The position numbers were made by a program, and so were the translations under genes. Below are positions 46,472 through 57,230 of a DNA stretch of 64,000 bases, piece by piece. The notes beneath the pieces are model-generated. The model made no database searches. It was given only the letters and a program-made list of their open reading frames with translations, and was not told where the DNA came from. The stretch's first letter is position 1. Each line of letters begins with the position of its first letter. Source of the stretch: Shewanella oncorhynchi (lineage in GTDB: Bacteria; Pseudomonadota; Gammaproteobacteria; Enterobacterales; Shewanellaceae); the NCBI RefSeq assembly GCF_012584455.1, contig NZ_JABAEB010000008.1, forward strand, positions 174,778-238,777. The letters run 5' to 3'.

Positions 46472-48895
46472 TTACTTAGCCTGTTGGCGCCCCTGAGAGG
46501 GCTTGCCTGCAGATTTGCCACCCGTTTTTGATGGGTTTCCGCCTTTAGCCTGAGAGCCTCCTGCCTTAAAACCAGACTGGCCGAAAGGCGCTTTCGCTCC
46601 CGGACGGCTCGAATGGGCTCCACTGGGTTTAGAGCCACTGGGTTTAGCTCCCGCTGGCTTAGCGCCATTCGCTGCAGGTTTTCCGCCTTTAGCGGCGGGT
46701 TTTGACTCAGCACCAGCCTGAGCTTGCGCGCCGCCTTTCGCCGCACCTTTAGATTTGCCATCGCCCTTGCGGTCATCAAATTGATTGCCCGAGAAGCGAG
46801 TAAAGGCTTTTTGGCCTTGGTTGGCATCTTTCATCCACTTAGGTCCGCGCTCATTTCGACCTTCTGGCGGCACTAATTGATGCGGACTATTACCGATCAA
46901 GTCTTCACGCCCCATGGCGGTTAACCCTTCACGGATTAATGGCCAACCCGCAGGATCGTGATAACGGAGCAATGCTTTGTGCAAGCGACGTTGGCGCCCT
47001 TTCTTCGGCACAGATACCACTTCGCTGGTGTGCTTGACGTTTTTCAGCGAGTTTAACTCGGTATGATAAATCGTGGTCGCATTCGCCATCGGTGACGGAT
47101 AAAAATTCTGTACTTGATCGAGCTTAAACTTACGTTCCTTCAACCACAACGCTAAGTTCACCATGTCTTCGTCGGTCGTACCTGGATGCGCCGAAATAAA
47201 GTAAGGGATCAGGAACTGCTCTTTGCCCGCTTCCTTAGAAAACTTATCGAACAATTCTTTAAACTTATCGTAGGCGCCCATGCCAGGTTTCATCATCTTG
47301 CTGAGCGGACCTTCTTCGGTATGCTCAGGGGCGATTTTTAAGTAGCCGCCCACATGGTGCTGCACTAACTCTTTAACATAAGCCGGATCTTCGATCGCCA
47401 AGTCGTAACGCACGCCAGAGGCAATCAATACTTTCTTGATGCCAGGTACGGCACGCGCAGCGCGATACAAGTCGATAGTATGTTTATGATCTGTGCCTAA
47501 GTGGCCGCAAATTGATGGGAACACACAGGATAAACGCCTACAGGTTTTTTCAGCCTTTTCGCTGGTACAACCTAAACGGTACATGTTGGCTGTAGGGCCG
47601 CCTAAATCGGAAATCACTCCAGTAAAGCCGGGCACTTTATCCTGAATATCTTTGATTTCTTTAACAATCGACTCTTGTGAACGACTCTGAATGATTCGGC
47701 CTTCATGCTCGGTAATCGAGCAGAAAGAGCAGCCACCAAAGCAACCACGCATGATGTTGATAGACGTCTTGATCATGTCATAGGCAGGGATTTTTTCCTT
47801 GCCATAGATAGGATGAGGAATGCGCTGGTAAGGTAAATCGAATACGGCATCCATCTCATCGGTATTAAGCGGCCATGCAGGCGGATTCACCCAAACGGCG
47901 CGGTCGCCATGGGGTTGAAATAACGCACGGGCACAACCTGGGTTTTGCTCTTGGTGCAAAATCCGTGAAGCATGGGCATATAAATATTTGTCTTCAGAGA
48001 CTTTTTCAAACGCTGGCAGCAGCACATAGGTTTTATCCCATGGCTTAGGTTTAGGCGGTTGAACGCTAATAGGCTTAGGGGCTTCGTTATCGAAAATTTT
48101 CACATCCGACGGGCCGGACAAGTTAGCACAACCCACATCATCGGCGCCGTAAGGATTCGGCAGCGGCTCTATCTTGTGCAATTGGTCAATCTTGCGCGAG
48201 TCCATACCGCGCCATTCGGGCAGTGGCTCTTTACGGATAACGGCTGTGCCGCGCACATCGTGCAACGAGCTTATCGGTTCACCGGCAGCTAAGCGGCGTG
48301 CCACTTCGACTAAAGGACGCTCGGCATTGCCGTACATCAGAATGTCGGCCTTGGCATCGAAAATCACACTGCGGCGTACTTTATCCGACCAATAATCGTA
48401 ATGGGCGATACGGCGTAAACTGGCTTCGATACCACCAATAATCACAGGCACATCTTTAAAGGCTTCTTTACAGCGCTGGGTGTACACAGTCACGGCGCGA
48501 TCTGGGCGCTTACCACCAATATCACCCGCGGTATAAGCATCGTCAGAACGTAAACGACGGTCGGCGGTGTAACGGTTAATCATCGAATCCATGTTACCGG
48601 CGGTGACGCCAAAAAACAGGTTTGGACGACCCAATTGCATAAAGGCGTCTTTGCTCGACCAATCGGGCTGGGAAATAATGCCGACTCGGTAACCTTGGGC
48701 CTCTAACATACGGCCGATCACTGCCATGCCAAAGCTTGGGTGATCCACATAAGCGTCGCCTGTGACTATGATGATGTCACAGCTATCCCAACCAAGCTTA
48801 TCCATCTCCTTGCGAGACATAGGTAAGAAAGGCGCAGTGCTGTCGCCCGTGGCCCAATACTTGGGATGACTAAAGAGTGTGGATTCAACTTGCAT
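46472..48895 (-). CDS. ygiQ: YgiQ-family radical SAM protein (UPF0313)
   Basis: The 807-residue protein has an N-terminal Rossmann-like domain (about 30-230) and a radical SAM core with the [4Fe-4S] ligands in [17 protein letters not shown]. It is much like E. coli YgiQ (about 739 residues) up to residue about 690. The last 110 residues are a low-complexity Gly/Ala/Lys/Pro/Ser tail, probably disordered and positively charged. The reaction and substrate are unknown. Confidence 0.9.
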   Translation of the reverse strand: MQVESTLFSHPKYWATGDSTAPFLPMSRKEMDKLGWDSCDIIIVTGDAYVDHPSFGMAVIGRMLEAQGYRVGIISQPDWSSKDAFMQLGRPNLFFGVTAGNMDSMINRYTADRRLRSDDAYTAGDIGGKRPDRAVTVYTQRCKEAFKDVPVIIGGIEASLRRIAHYDYWSDKVRRSVIFDAKADILMYGNAERPLVEVARRLAAGEPISSLHDVRGTAVIRKEPLPEWRGMDSRKIDQLHKIEPLPNPYGADDVGCANLSGPSDVKIFDNEAPKPISVQPPKPKPWDKTYVLLPAFEKVSEDKYLYAHASRILHQEQNPGCARALFQPHGDRAVWVNPPAWPLNTDEMDAVFDLPYQRIPHPIYGKEKIPAYDMIKTSINIMRGCFGGCSFCSITEHEGRIIQSRSQESIVKEIKDIQDKVPGFTGVISDLGGPTANMYRLGCTSEKAEKTCRRLSCVFPSICGHLGTDHKHTIDLYRAARAVPGIKKVLIASGVRYDLAIEDPAYVKELVQHHVGGYLKIAPEHTEEGPLSKMMKPGMGAYDKFKELFDKFSKEAGKEQFLIPYFISAHPGTTDEDMVNLALWLKERKFKLDQVQNFYPSPMANATTIYHTELNSLKNVKHTSEVVSVPKKGRQRRLHKALLRYHDPAGWPLIREGLTAMGREDLIGNSPHQLVPPEGRNERGPKWMKDANQGQKAFTRFSGNQFDDRKGDGKSKGAAKGGAQAQAGAESKPAAKGGKPAANGAKPAGAKPSGSKPSGAHSSRPGAKAPFGQSGFKAGGSQAKGGNPSKTGGKSAGKPSQGRQQAK

Positions 48896-49110
48896 GGATT
48901 GTGACCCGAAAACGTAATGTCAAATAAAGGCGCCACGAAAATAAGTTACGCCAATTTAGGGACGCGGAGTATAGCAGGGAATGGAGGATAGATGCGATTA
49001 AAAAAACACCACTCGAGGCATTTTCAGGGGTATTTGAGCCAGAAGCGTAATACCCCTAAATCCGCTATGGATATGGCTTAGGGCGGAATTGACCGCCCAA
49101 ACCTGCGAGC

Positions 49111-49521
49111 CTAGAGACCCTTTCCTAAACCTTGAGCAAAATGCAGCAAATTCACCAGCGCCAAACTGATAATCACTAGCCAAGTGAGCAATACGCCCCA
49201 AAAACGACCAAAATGGTAACCACCTTGGCCTTGAGTTAAGCCAATAGCATGGAGTAAGCGCGCCACTATCCACACAGTCCCAAAACAGTGTAAATAAAAT
49301 GCAGGCAAGCCACCCGCTTCGGCCACCAGCATTAAAATCAATACGATAGGCGCATTTTCGATCAGGTTAACATGCACTCGATTAGCCAAAGCTAAGGTGC
49401 TGTTACCACCATCCCCTAGGCCGATTTTCTGACCTCGCCTTAATTTAACTACTCGATAAGCCAAAGCGACAATTAATAGCCCTGTGAGGCTAGCGTAAAG
49501 ACCCGTTACCATCAAAGACAT
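49111..49521 (-). CDS. MAPEG-family membrane protein
   Basis: The 136-residue protein has four membrane helices and the MAPEG signature around NRVHVNLIENAPIVLILMLVAE. Eukaryotic members are glutathione transferases and leukotriene synthases; bacterial functions are mostly unknown. It stands alone between ygiQ and the ThrE-like gene. Confidence 0.88.
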   Translation of the reverse strand: MSLMVTGLYASLTGLLIVALAYRVVKLRRGQKIGLGDGGNSTLALANRVHVNLIENAPIVLILMLVAEAGGLPAFYLHCFGTVWIVARLLHAIGLTQGQGGYHFGRFWGVLLTWLVIISLALVNLLHFAQGLGKGL

Positions 49522-49678
49522 GCCTATTTCCCCTTATCAAAAAGCTGACTATAGCCCGAGCTGCAAAAAATCAGCAATTTATTTGTATTAAGGTTAAAAG
49601 CCATTAACCTTTTATAGACAAGATAGGTTAATATGCGCGCGTCATTCCCTACAACTTTTTATACAGTGAATACCCCGA

Positions 49679-50899
49679 TTGGATAACGACGAGTTTATCG
49701 AAAAACGCAGATTTATCATAAAGCTAGGCAAAGCCTTGCATAAGTTTGGCACACCCGCTTATCGTCTAGAAAACCACTTACAAACCGTTGCTCGCACCTT
49801 AGGTATCGAAGGCTATTTCCTTATTTCTCCAACGTCGATGACCTTCGTTTTGCAACATGATACCGATCAAGAATATAACCATGCCGCTCGCGTTAAGCCC
49901 GGTGAACTCGATTTAGGCTCACTCGCCCGCACCGATGAATTGGTCGATGAGTTAACCTCAGGTAAACGCACTTTGGCCGAGGCCTTAGATCGCTTAGAAG
50001 AAATTGCCAATAAACCCAATCCCTATGGCCCTGTATTAACTTGCTTTTCTTTTGGAACTTCTGCCGCCGCTTTCGCTATGCTGATGGGCACGGGTTGGAA
50101 CGATGTATTTTGGTCAGGATTATTAGGCTTATTCGTCTATGGCTTGGTATACCGTGCCGAACGCTCGGCCCGCATGGCCGAAGTGCTCGAACCCTTCGCC
50201 ACTATCCTTTGCGCCATCGCAGCCTGTGGCATAGCGCGTATCGATCCAAATATTAATATCCCAGTAGTGATCCTCTCCTCCATTATTATTTTTATTCCCG
50301 GCTTAGCCTTAACCTTAGGTTTAGCCGAACTCGCCGCACGGGATTTAATTTCTGGCACGGCGCGCATCATGGATGCGAGCATGCAATTATTTAAGCTGTA
50401 CTTTGGCGCAGTGCTCGGCATGGCAATCGGTAAGGCTATGTTCGGCGAAGCGATTCACATAGAACCTGAGGGTTTACCTCGCTGGGCAATTTGGTCGGCG
50501 GTTCCGATTCTATCTATGGCGCTGGTTTTTATCTTCAAAGCAAGGATGCAAGATTCGCCTTGGGGCGTATTGGCTGGGATAGTGGCGTTTTTCTCAGCCA
50601 TGCTCGGCGGACATTATTTTGGTGATTCGGTGGGGATCTTCTTTGGTGCCTTGGCAGTAGGAATTTATTCTAATCTCTTCGCCCGCTGGATGAAGGCGCC
50701 AGCCTCCATCGCCCTGTTGCAGGGAATAGTGATCTTAGTCCCCGGCAGTAAAACCTATATCGGACTCAATGCACTGATCTCAGGTGAGACCATGCTCAAT
50801 CAGTCGCACATAGGCTCGCAAATCTTTTTGATTTTTATGTCGCTAATTGCGGGGCTCATCTTTGCTAACGTCGCTGTCCCACCTAGGCGTACACTGTAA
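49679..50899 (+). CDS. ThrE-like threonine/serine exporter (YjjP-YjjB fusion type)
   Basis: The 406-residue inner-membrane protein has a soluble N-terminus (residues 1-115) and about ten helices. The N-terminal half resembles YjjP and the C-terminal half YjjB; those proteins export small carboxylates, while the Corynebacterium homologue ThrE exports threonine. The substrate here is not established. The only in-frame start near the N-terminus is TTG at 49679, with weak SD; an in-frame stop lies just upstream at 49667. Confidence 0.82.
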   Translation: MDNDEFIEKRRFIIKLGKALHKFGTPAYRLENHLQTVARTLGIEGYFLISPTSMTFVLQHDTDQEYNHAARVKPGELDLGSLARTDELVDELTSGKRTLAEALDRLEEIANKPNPYGPVLTCFSFGTSAAAFAMLMGTGWNDVFWSGLLGLFVYGLVYRAERSARMAEVLEPFATILCAIAACGIARIDPNINIPVVILSSIIIFIPGLALTLGLAELAARDLISGTARIMDASMQLFKLYFGAVLGMAIGKAMFGEAIHIEPEGLPRWAIWSAVPILSMALVFIFKARMQDSPWGVLAGIVAFFSAMLGGHYFGDSVGIFFGALAVGIYSNLFARWMKAPASIALLQGIVILVPGSKTYIGLNALISGETMLNQSHIGSQIFLIFMSLIAGLIFANVAVPPRRTL

Positions 50900-50949
50900 C
50901 AATCGCTAATCCGGCTGGAGCCCGCGCCCAGCCGCCACCTCAAGATAAT

Positions 50950-50966
50950 CTTAAGCTAACCTTAAG
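50950..50966. promoter_or_regulatory. PmrA/QseB-type box
   Basis: CTTAAG-N5-CTTAAG (first copy 50950-50955, second 50961-50966) exactly matches the direct-repeat box bound by PmrA/BasR and QseB response regulators. It lies 30 bases before a candidate -35 and in front of the outer-membrane gene. Confidence 0.6.
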
Positions 50967-50995
50967 TAAAATAAGAAACTTATTAAAATGTTTCC

Positions 50996-51024
50996 TTGAC
51001 TAACACTCGTTTTCCATGTGTTAT
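50996..51024 (+). promoter_or_regulatory. Candidate sigma-70 promoter of the outer-membrane protein gene
   Basis: TTGACT (50996-51001), a 17-base spacer and TGTTAT (51019-51024) match the -35 and -10 consensus at five and four of six positions. The start codon is 67 bases downstream. Confidence 0.4.
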
Positions 51025-51090
51025 TAAATTGTGAATTGCAACGTGAAATTGTTTTCGCTGCAGTCGTCGATTTCATGGGAGTGGCCTTTT

Positions 51091-52737
51091 ATGCAGAAAT
51101 TTTTTCAGTATGCATGCATCCTATCTTGTTGTGTTGGCAACCTAATCAGGGTTGCCCAAGCAGAAGAGGCTAAGCTCGCCGATCCCTCAAACCAAGATCA
51201 AACCAAACAAAAAGTCAGCAAGATTGTGGTGGTCAACAACCCCATTTTTGATGAGTCAGATCCCGATGCTTTTTTTATCCATCGCTGGGCTAACGCCCTG
51301 CATATCAATACCAAAGAATATGTGGTTCTCGATAATCTAACCTTCAGCGAAAATGATACTGTCACACAAAAAGATCTCGACGAATCCCAACGACTTTTGC
51401 GGGCAATGCCTTACATTCGCGATGCGAAAATTTATATCGCAGAAAAAGATCCCCAAGCCGATGTCGATCCATCCGTTGAGTCCGTGGTGGTGGAGACCTG
51501 GGATAATTGGTCATTATTACCGACAGCGAGTTTGAGTAGTTCAGGTGGCGACACCCGTTACTCCTTCGGGCTCAAAGAAGACAACTTGCTTGGAACGGGG
51601 ATCCGCACTCGACTTAAATATCAATCCAATGAATCCCGGAATGGCTATAAATTTGCTTTTGAAGCGCCGCTCAGCATTATTGAACACGGCACAGTTGCCG
51701 CTGAGTTCTACGACAATAGCGACGGCCAAGCTAAACACGTTTATGTGAGTAAGCCCTTCTATTCCCTCAATACGAGTACCATGTATTCGGCGGAGTTTTT
51801 AGACGATAACCGTACAGATACCCTCAGACAAAATGGGCAAGAGGTGAATGAGTTTACACACACAGTCGACTATCTCAATCTGCAATATGGCTGGTTAATT
51901 AATAAAAACAGTCAGCACCTTTCTCGCTTTATTACTGGTGTCACCCAAGACAAGCACGAGTTTGCCCATTCTGAGCGCTATCCTACGTCCATGCTCCCTC
52001 AAGACAGGGACTTTATGTACCCTTGGGTCGCCTACGAGTTTATCGAAGATGATTTCCACGTACTGAATAATGTTCACCTGATCACCAACAATGAAGACTT
52101 TAACTTAGGTTGGCATCACTATGTGCAATTCGGCATAGAAACCAATGATATAGGTGATAATAATCCCTTAGGCTACCACGTTAACTGGCAAAGCACTGGC
52201 GGGTATAAGTTTAACGATCAACTGTGGCTGTTAGAAATGGGGGGAACAAGCACTATCGGTACCACCCAAAAAGATACTTATAAGGTCGATGTTCAAGCCG
52301 AATACTTCTATCAAATCCATCCTAAGTGGACGGCTTATGGCAAAGCTTGGGCTAGCCTTTCACAGAACACTTATCTGGATCTAACAAAAGGATTAGGGGA
52401 TGAAACTGGCGTGCGCGGTTATCCAAACGAATACCAGCAAGGGGATAATCAGTGGTTACTGACCGCCGAGATACGCAACTACCCCAATATCAACTTATAC
52501 CAACTGGCTGAATTAGGCTGGGCAGTCTTTGCCGATCTGGGTCAAGCCTCCGGCGGCAAACTCGCCGAGAATAACGAAGTCAGCGGTCCACTGGGTAGCA
52601 TAGGTATAGGCGCACGGATTTATTCCTCTCGATCCAGCTATGGCAACGTAGCCCATATTGATTTTTCACTCCCTTATACGGGCGGCGAGTCAGTAAACAG
52701 CTGGGAATGGCGATTCCTAGTGAAAAGCAGTTTTTAA
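51091..52737 (+). CDS. Omp85-like outer-membrane protein with a single POTRA-like domain
   Basis: The 548-residue precursor has a signal peptide (cut near VAQAEE). Residues about 45-150 look like one POTRA domain (VVLDNLTFSENDTVTQKDLDESQRLLRAMPYIRDAKIYI). The rest reads as a sixteen-strand-type barrel: aromatic-alternating segments and a terminal Phe (LVKSSF). This is far shorter than BamA (five POTRA domains, about 810 residues). It may help insert or export a specific protein or lipid. The start at 51091 follows GGGAG. Confidence 0.7.
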   Translation: MQKFFQYACILSCCVGNLIRVAQAEEAKLADPSNQDQTKQKVSKIVVVNNPIFDESDPDAFFIHRWANALHINTKEYVVLDNLTFSENDTVTQKDLDESQRLLRAMPYIRDAKIYIAEKDPQADVDPSVESVVVETWDNWSLLPTASLSSSGGDTRYSFGLKEDNLLGTGIRTRLKYQSNESRNGYKFAFEAPLSIIEHGTVAAEFYDNSDGQAKHVYVSKPFYSLNTSTMYSAEFLDDNRTDTLRQNGQEVNEFTHTVDYLNLQYGWLINKNSQHLSRFITGVTQDKHEFAHSERYPTSMLPQDRDFMYPWVAYEFIEDDFHVLNNVHLITNNEDFNLGWHHYVQFGIETNDIGDNNPLGYHVNWQSTGGYKFNDQLWLLEMGGTSTIGTTQKDTYKVDVQAEYFYQIHPKWTAYGKAWASLSQNTYLDLTKGLGDETGVRGYPNEYQQGDNQWLLTAEIRNYPNINLYQLAELGWAVFADLGQASGGKLAENNEVSGPLGSIGIGARIYSSRSSYGNVAHIDFSLPYTGGESVNSWEWRFLVKSSF

Positions 52738-52802
52738 ACCTAAGGTACATAATAATCGTATGAACTATGTACTTTTTAAGACAATTCTTGACGCCTTGTG
52801 GC

Positions 52803-53510
52803 CTAAAATAATCCTGACGCTATCTGCCTAACCTCCTGCTCAACCCTCTGTACCAAAAGAGCATCAGCCAATATAGGTGAGCCACAATTAAAGGGCGGTT
52901 TAGGATCATATTCAAACAATAACTGCAGAGTTTTCGCCTGTTGTTCCCCCTCTATATTGGCAATAAGAGTCAATGCAAAATCGAGCCCTGCAGTAATACC
53001 GCCGCCACTGATCCGATTATGGTCAATCACAATACGTTTATTTTCAAAAGTAATTTGAGGATATTGTGCCAATACTGAAGCATAAGCCCAGTGAGTGGTC
53101 GTGCGATAACCATTAAGTAAACCTGTTGCCGCAAGAATCAAGGCACCAGTGCATACAGATGTAATGTATTGGGCTTGCTCCCCCTTGCATTTTAAGAAAG
53201 AAATGACTTGCTCATCCTGTATTTGCACCAAAGGATTTGCGCTCCCAGGCACTAAAAGGATATCTATCGACGGACAATTATCGAAATCGTAATTAGGTTG
53301 TAAGTTAACGCCCGCATCACAGGGTAATAGCGTGCTGGTTTTCGCAAAAGTGAAGGTTTCAAATGATGGCACAAAGGCTAAAAACTGTAGTGGCCCATAG
53401 GCATCGAGCATCGTCATGCCGGGATAAAGGAAAATACCTACTCTTAATTTGTGCTTTATTGGATGATTTGTTTGATCACTTTGAGCCGCTTCAATATTTT
53501 CACTCATCAC
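52803..53510 (-). CDS. DJ-1/PfpI-family protein (isonitrile hydratase-like)
   Basis: The 235-residue protein has the DJ-1 fold with the nucleophile elbow SVCTGALILAATGLL and the conserved RTTTHWAY. It resembles GlxA N-domains and cyclohexyl isocyanide hydratase, lacking the AraC domain of GlxA. The substrate is unknown. It is divergent from a TetR regulator over 235 bases, which may control it. Confidence 0.82.
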   Translation of the reverse strand: MMSENIEAAQSDQTNHPIKHKLRVGIFLYPGMTMLDAYGPLQFLAFVPSFETFTFAKTSTLLPCDAGVNLQPNYDFDNCPSIDILLVPGSANPLVQIQDEQVISFLKCKGEQAQYITSVCTGALILAATGLLNGYRTTTHWAYASVLAQYPQITFENKRIVIDHNRISGGGITAGLDFALTLIANIEGEQQAKTLQLLFEYDPKPPFNCGSPILADALLVQRVEQEVRQIASGLF

Positions 53511-53745
53511 AGATTCTCCATAGGTAGTGACAATTTCATATTTCAGGTAACACTGTCGTTGCAGTTAACCCTATGACCGTCACTATAAAGCCCATTATTC
53601 CTAACCATCAGGCACAAACTCGCCCGAATGTTTCAAATGGTACACCTGAGCCTATCTGTTCCACTTAAGCAAAAATCACAACACAAGAGCCATTGAGGCT
53701 AATGTATAATCAAACGCCTGAATTGAATTTGGAGCAAAATCCAGT

Positions 53746-54378
53746 ATGCACACCAAGCCCCACATGCGCATAGAACAAAGCCCGCGAGCGATGCTCAAGG
53801 TTCTCCACGTTTTCAAGGAAATGCTTAAACAGCAAGATTATCGTGATATTGCAGTGGCAGATATTGCGCACAAAGCCGATGTCGGGCGCACGACGTTTTA
53901 TCGCTACTTCAAACGCAAGCTGGATATTCTTATTGCACTACATCAAAATATTTTTGAAAATATCTTTGAAGATCTACGGTCAACCGAAGACTGGCTTTCA
54001 ACTAACACACCACCCTCATTGGAAAAACTGCTTATTACTTTTAGCCGAAACAGCATGTTTCGCCGTTCCATGTCATTTAGACTAGGTAGCGACCTCGATG
54101 CTGCAACTAAACAATTACAAACTAAACTTGTGCAACATATCGAAAATAAATTGATCAACACCTTCAACACTGACGAATTTATTATTCCAAGCTACACATT
54201 AGCTCATAGCATAGCAGCTCTTTATTTCAGCCAAATTCAACAACTTATCGCCAGTCCCACACCTTGTCCTATACAACAAGCAAAATACTTACACTTACTG
54301 ACTCGAGGCATGATTGTAGCGGCATTGACGACAACTAATAGCAGCGAACCCCATACCCGCACCAATGGAAATCATTAA
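53746..54378 (+). CDS. TetR-family transcriptional regulator
   Basis: The 210-residue regulator has the N-terminal helix-turn-helix (DYRDIAVADIAHKADVGRTTFYRYFKRKLDIL, about 27-58) and an all-helical ligand domain. ATG 53764 is an alternative start. Its likely target is the divergent DJ-1 gene. The ligand is unknown. Confidence 0.88.
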   Translation: MHTKPHMRIEQSPRAMLKVLHVFKEMLKQQDYRDIAVADIAHKADVGRTTFYRYFKRKLDILIALHQNIFENIFEDLRSTEDWLSTNTPPSLEKLLITFSRNSMFRRSMSFRLGSDLDAATKQLQTKLVQHIENKLINTFNTDEFIIPSYTLAHSIAALYFSQIQQLIASPTPCPIQQAKYLHLLTRGMIVAALTTTNSSEPHTRTNGNH

Positions 54379-54406
54379 GGTAAAAATCACGGCATTTACA
54401 TCATTC

Positions 54407-54661
54407 TCAAGCGATGAGTTTGGTAATCCAACGCAAGCCAAAAGTGCTACGCAGTAGTTTTACAGTGCTGTTGTGGCGCATTTGAAACAGGCAGCCAAGG
54501 CTAAAACTGACGATTAAACCTGGTGTCGACCCTATAAAATCACGACTGCTTTGCGCTAATTGTCGTTTCCTCATCAGTAACAAATCATGCTGCAACTGGC
54601 CTTGTTCCGTCAGCACAGTCAGCTTCAACTGCTGTTTTTTAAGTAACTGTTGAATTAGCAT
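54407..54661 (-). CDS. YqjK-like small protein
   Basis: The 84-residue protein starts MLIQQLLKKQQ after a near-perfect AGGAGGT site. It is mostly helical with a basic start and one hydrophobic segment (GLIVSFSLGCLF). The identification rests on its position after the YqjD-like and YqjE-like genes, as in the E. coli yqjD-yqjE-yqjK order; sequence similarity is only general. Confidence 0.6.
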   Translation of the reverse strand: MLIQQLLKKQQLKLTVLTEQGQLQHDLLLMRKRQLAQSSRDFIGSTPGLIVSFSLGCLFQMRHNSTVKLLRSTFGLRWITKLIA

Positions 54662-54672
54662 ACTCGCACCTC

Positions 54673-55176
54673 CTATTTTTGATGTTCCGACTCTCGAGTC
54701 GAGAGCAAAAGCTGTAATTGCTGCCAAGTCTTCGAAAAGCCAGTTTGTGACAGCACATAGCCAAGACTACGCCAACACCAAAGCAATAAAACAAACTGTA
54801 GTACCACCAAAGCGCTCACAGTGGCCAATAACGAACCGCTCAATTGAAACAGCATATAGCCCAGCAGCAATAAAATACTGCCCCAGAATAACGTAATGCC
54901 AGTACCAGAACAGACGACTAAAGCCGCAGCAATAATCAGGCTACGCCCTGTTAACCGCCATTCTGCCGTTGCTATTTTCCCGGCCAACTTCAACTGCTCG
55001 AGATAGGCTTGCTTCACTGAACTGCTAAGAACAGCTATTTCAGCCAGTTGCTCCATTGCCTGATCAATAACTTTATGCTGGGCAGCAGCTGATGCTGTCT
55101 GCCCAGTTTTGGCGGTTTGCGTACTATGCTGGACGGGCCTTTGTTCTGGCGCCTCTGACCTTGCACGGTTTTGCAT
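54673..55176 (-). CDS. YqjE-like phage-holin-family membrane protein
   Basis: The 167-residue protein has a hydrophilic Gln-rich start (1-70) and two long membrane segments (about 80-130), as in the holin 3.6/YqjE family. Despite the family name there is no lysis gene nearby. It lies between the DUF883 gene and the yqjK-like gene with gaps of 9 and 11 bases. Its role is unknown, probably membrane or ribosome related as for YqjD. Confidence 0.75.
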   Translation of the reverse strand: MQNRARSEAPEQRPVQHSTQTAKTGQTASAAAQHKVIDQAMEQLAEIAVLSSSVKQAYLEQLKLAGKIATAEWRLTGRSLIIAAALVVCSGTGITLFWGSILLLLGYMLFQLSGSLLATVSALVVLQFVLLLWCWRSLGYVLSQTGFSKTWQQLQLLLSTRESEHQK

Positions 55177-55185
55177 AAATCCACC

Positions 55186-55509
55186 TTAGCGACGGCGCAA
55201 TAAAGCCGTTAATACCACACCAGCGGCAAAGGCAATCCCAGCTGTGGCCAATGGATTTTGCGCTGCCAACTCACGGGTTTTGCTATAAGAACTTTGCAGT
55301 TGTAATTTGATTTCCTCCTGCTTGAGCGCCAGAGTTTCCTGTGAGCTAGCTGCCGTTTTACGCAAAGAGTCTTCTGCAACTGCGGCTTTCTCTGCAACCG
55401 CATCAACGGCATGGTGCGTCACTTCAGTTGCTTTCGCTGTTGTGGGTGAATTTAAAGCACCGCTATCTTTACTGTTAGTTTGTTCTGCTACGCTTTTTGA
55501 ACTGGCCAT
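55186..55509 (-). CDS. YqjD/ElaB-type DUF883 protein
   Basis: The 107-residue protein has a disordered start, a helical middle (KQEEIKLQLQSSYSKTRELAAQNPLA) and a C-terminal membrane helix ending LLRRR, the layout of DUF883 proteins. In E. coli YqjD and ElaB are inner-membrane anchored and bind stationary-phase ribosomes. The start at 55509 has AAGGAGG upstream; the longer frame to 55593 is not supported. It heads the three-gene unit. Confidence 0.82.
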   Translation of the reverse strand: MASSKSVAEQTNSKDSGALNSPTTAKATEVTHHAVDAVAEKAAVAEDSLRKTAASSQETLALKQEEIKLQLQSSYSKTRELAAQNPLATAGIAFAAGVVLTALLRRR

Positions 55510-55831
55510 AAAAAGCCTCCTTGGTGAACACTGTGCAATGCAACAAGATGCTGCACTTTGCGAACAAACCAATGCAATGGCTATACCAAACAATATAAAC
55601 GCATAAAAAACAAAATGTTAGAACTACTTTATTTCTATTAACCCTCCCAGTTAACGGTAGATGTTACCTGCATTGAGTAATTTTTACCTGCGACGAAGAA
55701 GGACTAAAAATAGCTGTAATGGCGGCTAAACTGAAAGCTAAATAAGCGATAGACTGAAGGGCCGGGAGAACAAGATAACTCTGATTTTTTAATGAGTTAA
55801 TCAAATAAAACTTATCATTACCGTATAAATT

Positions 55832-55880
55832 AAAAAACAAAAAGCCCGTTTGTCATTACGACAAACGGGCTTTTTGTTGA
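55832..55880 (-). terminator. Terminator of rnpB
   Basis: Perfect 18-base arms (55836-55853 and 55861-55878) contain AAAGCCCG / CGGGCTTT and are flanked by A- and T-runs, so it works on both strands. It lies just past the RNase P RNA. Confidence 0.92.
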
Positions 55881-55881
55881 A

Positions 55882-56235
<354 letters not shown>

Positions 56236-56299
56236 CGCGGATTATAGCCTAAGCCACCCTGATGCACCACAGATAATCCGCTCGTAACCGTTTTAGCGC

Positions 56300-57142
56300 T
56301 TATAAATCAGACTCTAGGCCGTATTTGTACAGAGCGTTCTTTTTAAGTCCATGAATTTGCGCGGCAATTGCTGCGGCTTTCTTCAATGGTAATTCTTCAC
56401 ATAAGAGTTTAAGCGTATTAATAGCGACGGTGGGAATCGCTTCGTCATCACTCAAATGGTAGCCATGCACCATAAGCACGATTTCACCCTTCTGCTGATT
56501 CGGGTCAGTACTAACAGTGGCAAGCACCTCTGAGACAGGGCCAGACAAAAAAGTTTCGAAGGTTTTGGTCACTTCACGCGCCATGACGACATGGCGTTCG
56601 CCACCAAGCACTTCAACCATAGTCGTTAGACTGTGCTCAATGCGGTGGGGTGATTCATAAAATATCAGCGTGCGCGGATCTTCTTTCAATGCTAATAACT
56701 TATCAGCGCGGGCTTTTTCTTTAGAGGGCAGAAAACCTTCGAAAGAAAAACGGTCCGATGGCAAACCCGAGGCGCTCAGGGCGGTAATTGCCGCGCAAGG
56801 GCCGGGCAAAGGGATCACATTAAACCCAGATTGGCGCACATGGGAGACCAAGTGATAACCCGGATCGGAAATCAACGGGGTACCCGCATCTGAAATTAAT
56901 GCAATCGACAGCCCAGCTGCAAGCTGATCGACAATCCACTGGGCACGAGCACGCTCGTTATGGTCATGCAGCGCCGTAGTTTTTGTAGTAATACCAAAGT
57001 GGCTCAATAACTTACCGCTGTGGCGAGTATCTTCACAGGCGATCAATGAAACCTGATTCAGCACCTCTATTGCCCGTGAGCTCATATCGCCCAAATTACC
57101 TATGGGAGTAGGAACTATGTAGAGTGCGACGCTTTGGTCCAT
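56300..57142 (-). CDS. rsmI: 16S rRNA 2'-O-methyltransferase RsmI
   Basis: The 280-residue SAM enzyme methylates the ribose of C1402 of 16S rRNA. The tetrapyrrole-methylase fold shows [39 protein letters not shown] and [16 protein letters not shown]. The length matches E. coli (286). It is divergent from lpoA across 88 bases, as in E. coli. Confidence 0.95.
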   Translation of the reverse strand: MDQSVALYIVPTPIGNLGDMSSRAIEVLNQVSLIACEDTRHSGKLLSHFGITTKTTALHDHNERARAQWIVDQLAAGLSIALISDAGTPLISDPGYHLVSHVRQSGFNVIPLPGPCAAITALSASGLPSDRFSFEGFLPSKEKARADKLLALKEDPRTLIFYESPHRIEHSLTTMVEVLGGERHVVMAREVTKTFETFLSGPVSEVLATVSTDPNQQKGEIVLMVHGYHLSDDEAIPTVAINTLKLLCEELPLKKAAAIAAQIHGLKKNALYKYGLESDL

Positions 57143-57230
57143 ATATACCTCTGTAATGACAGTGCCAAGACTTTCGTCAAGCGCGAGAGAAGGTTAAACT
57201 AGAGGCTGCATCTTACCAGAGTGAAGCCCA

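Noticed and set aside
46450..46827. Minus-strand 125-residue basic frame
   Set aside because: It is another frame of the low-complexity ygiQ tail; its composition follows from the repetitive codons.
53546..53570. Imperfect palindrome between the DJ-1 and TetR genes
   Set aside because: It could be a TetR operator, but arms mismatch and there is no second copy to support it.
54673..55176. Prophage remnant suggested by the holin-family protein
   Set aside because: No lysis, structural or integrase gene is near, and the neighbours match the chromosomal yqjD-yqjE-yqjK order.
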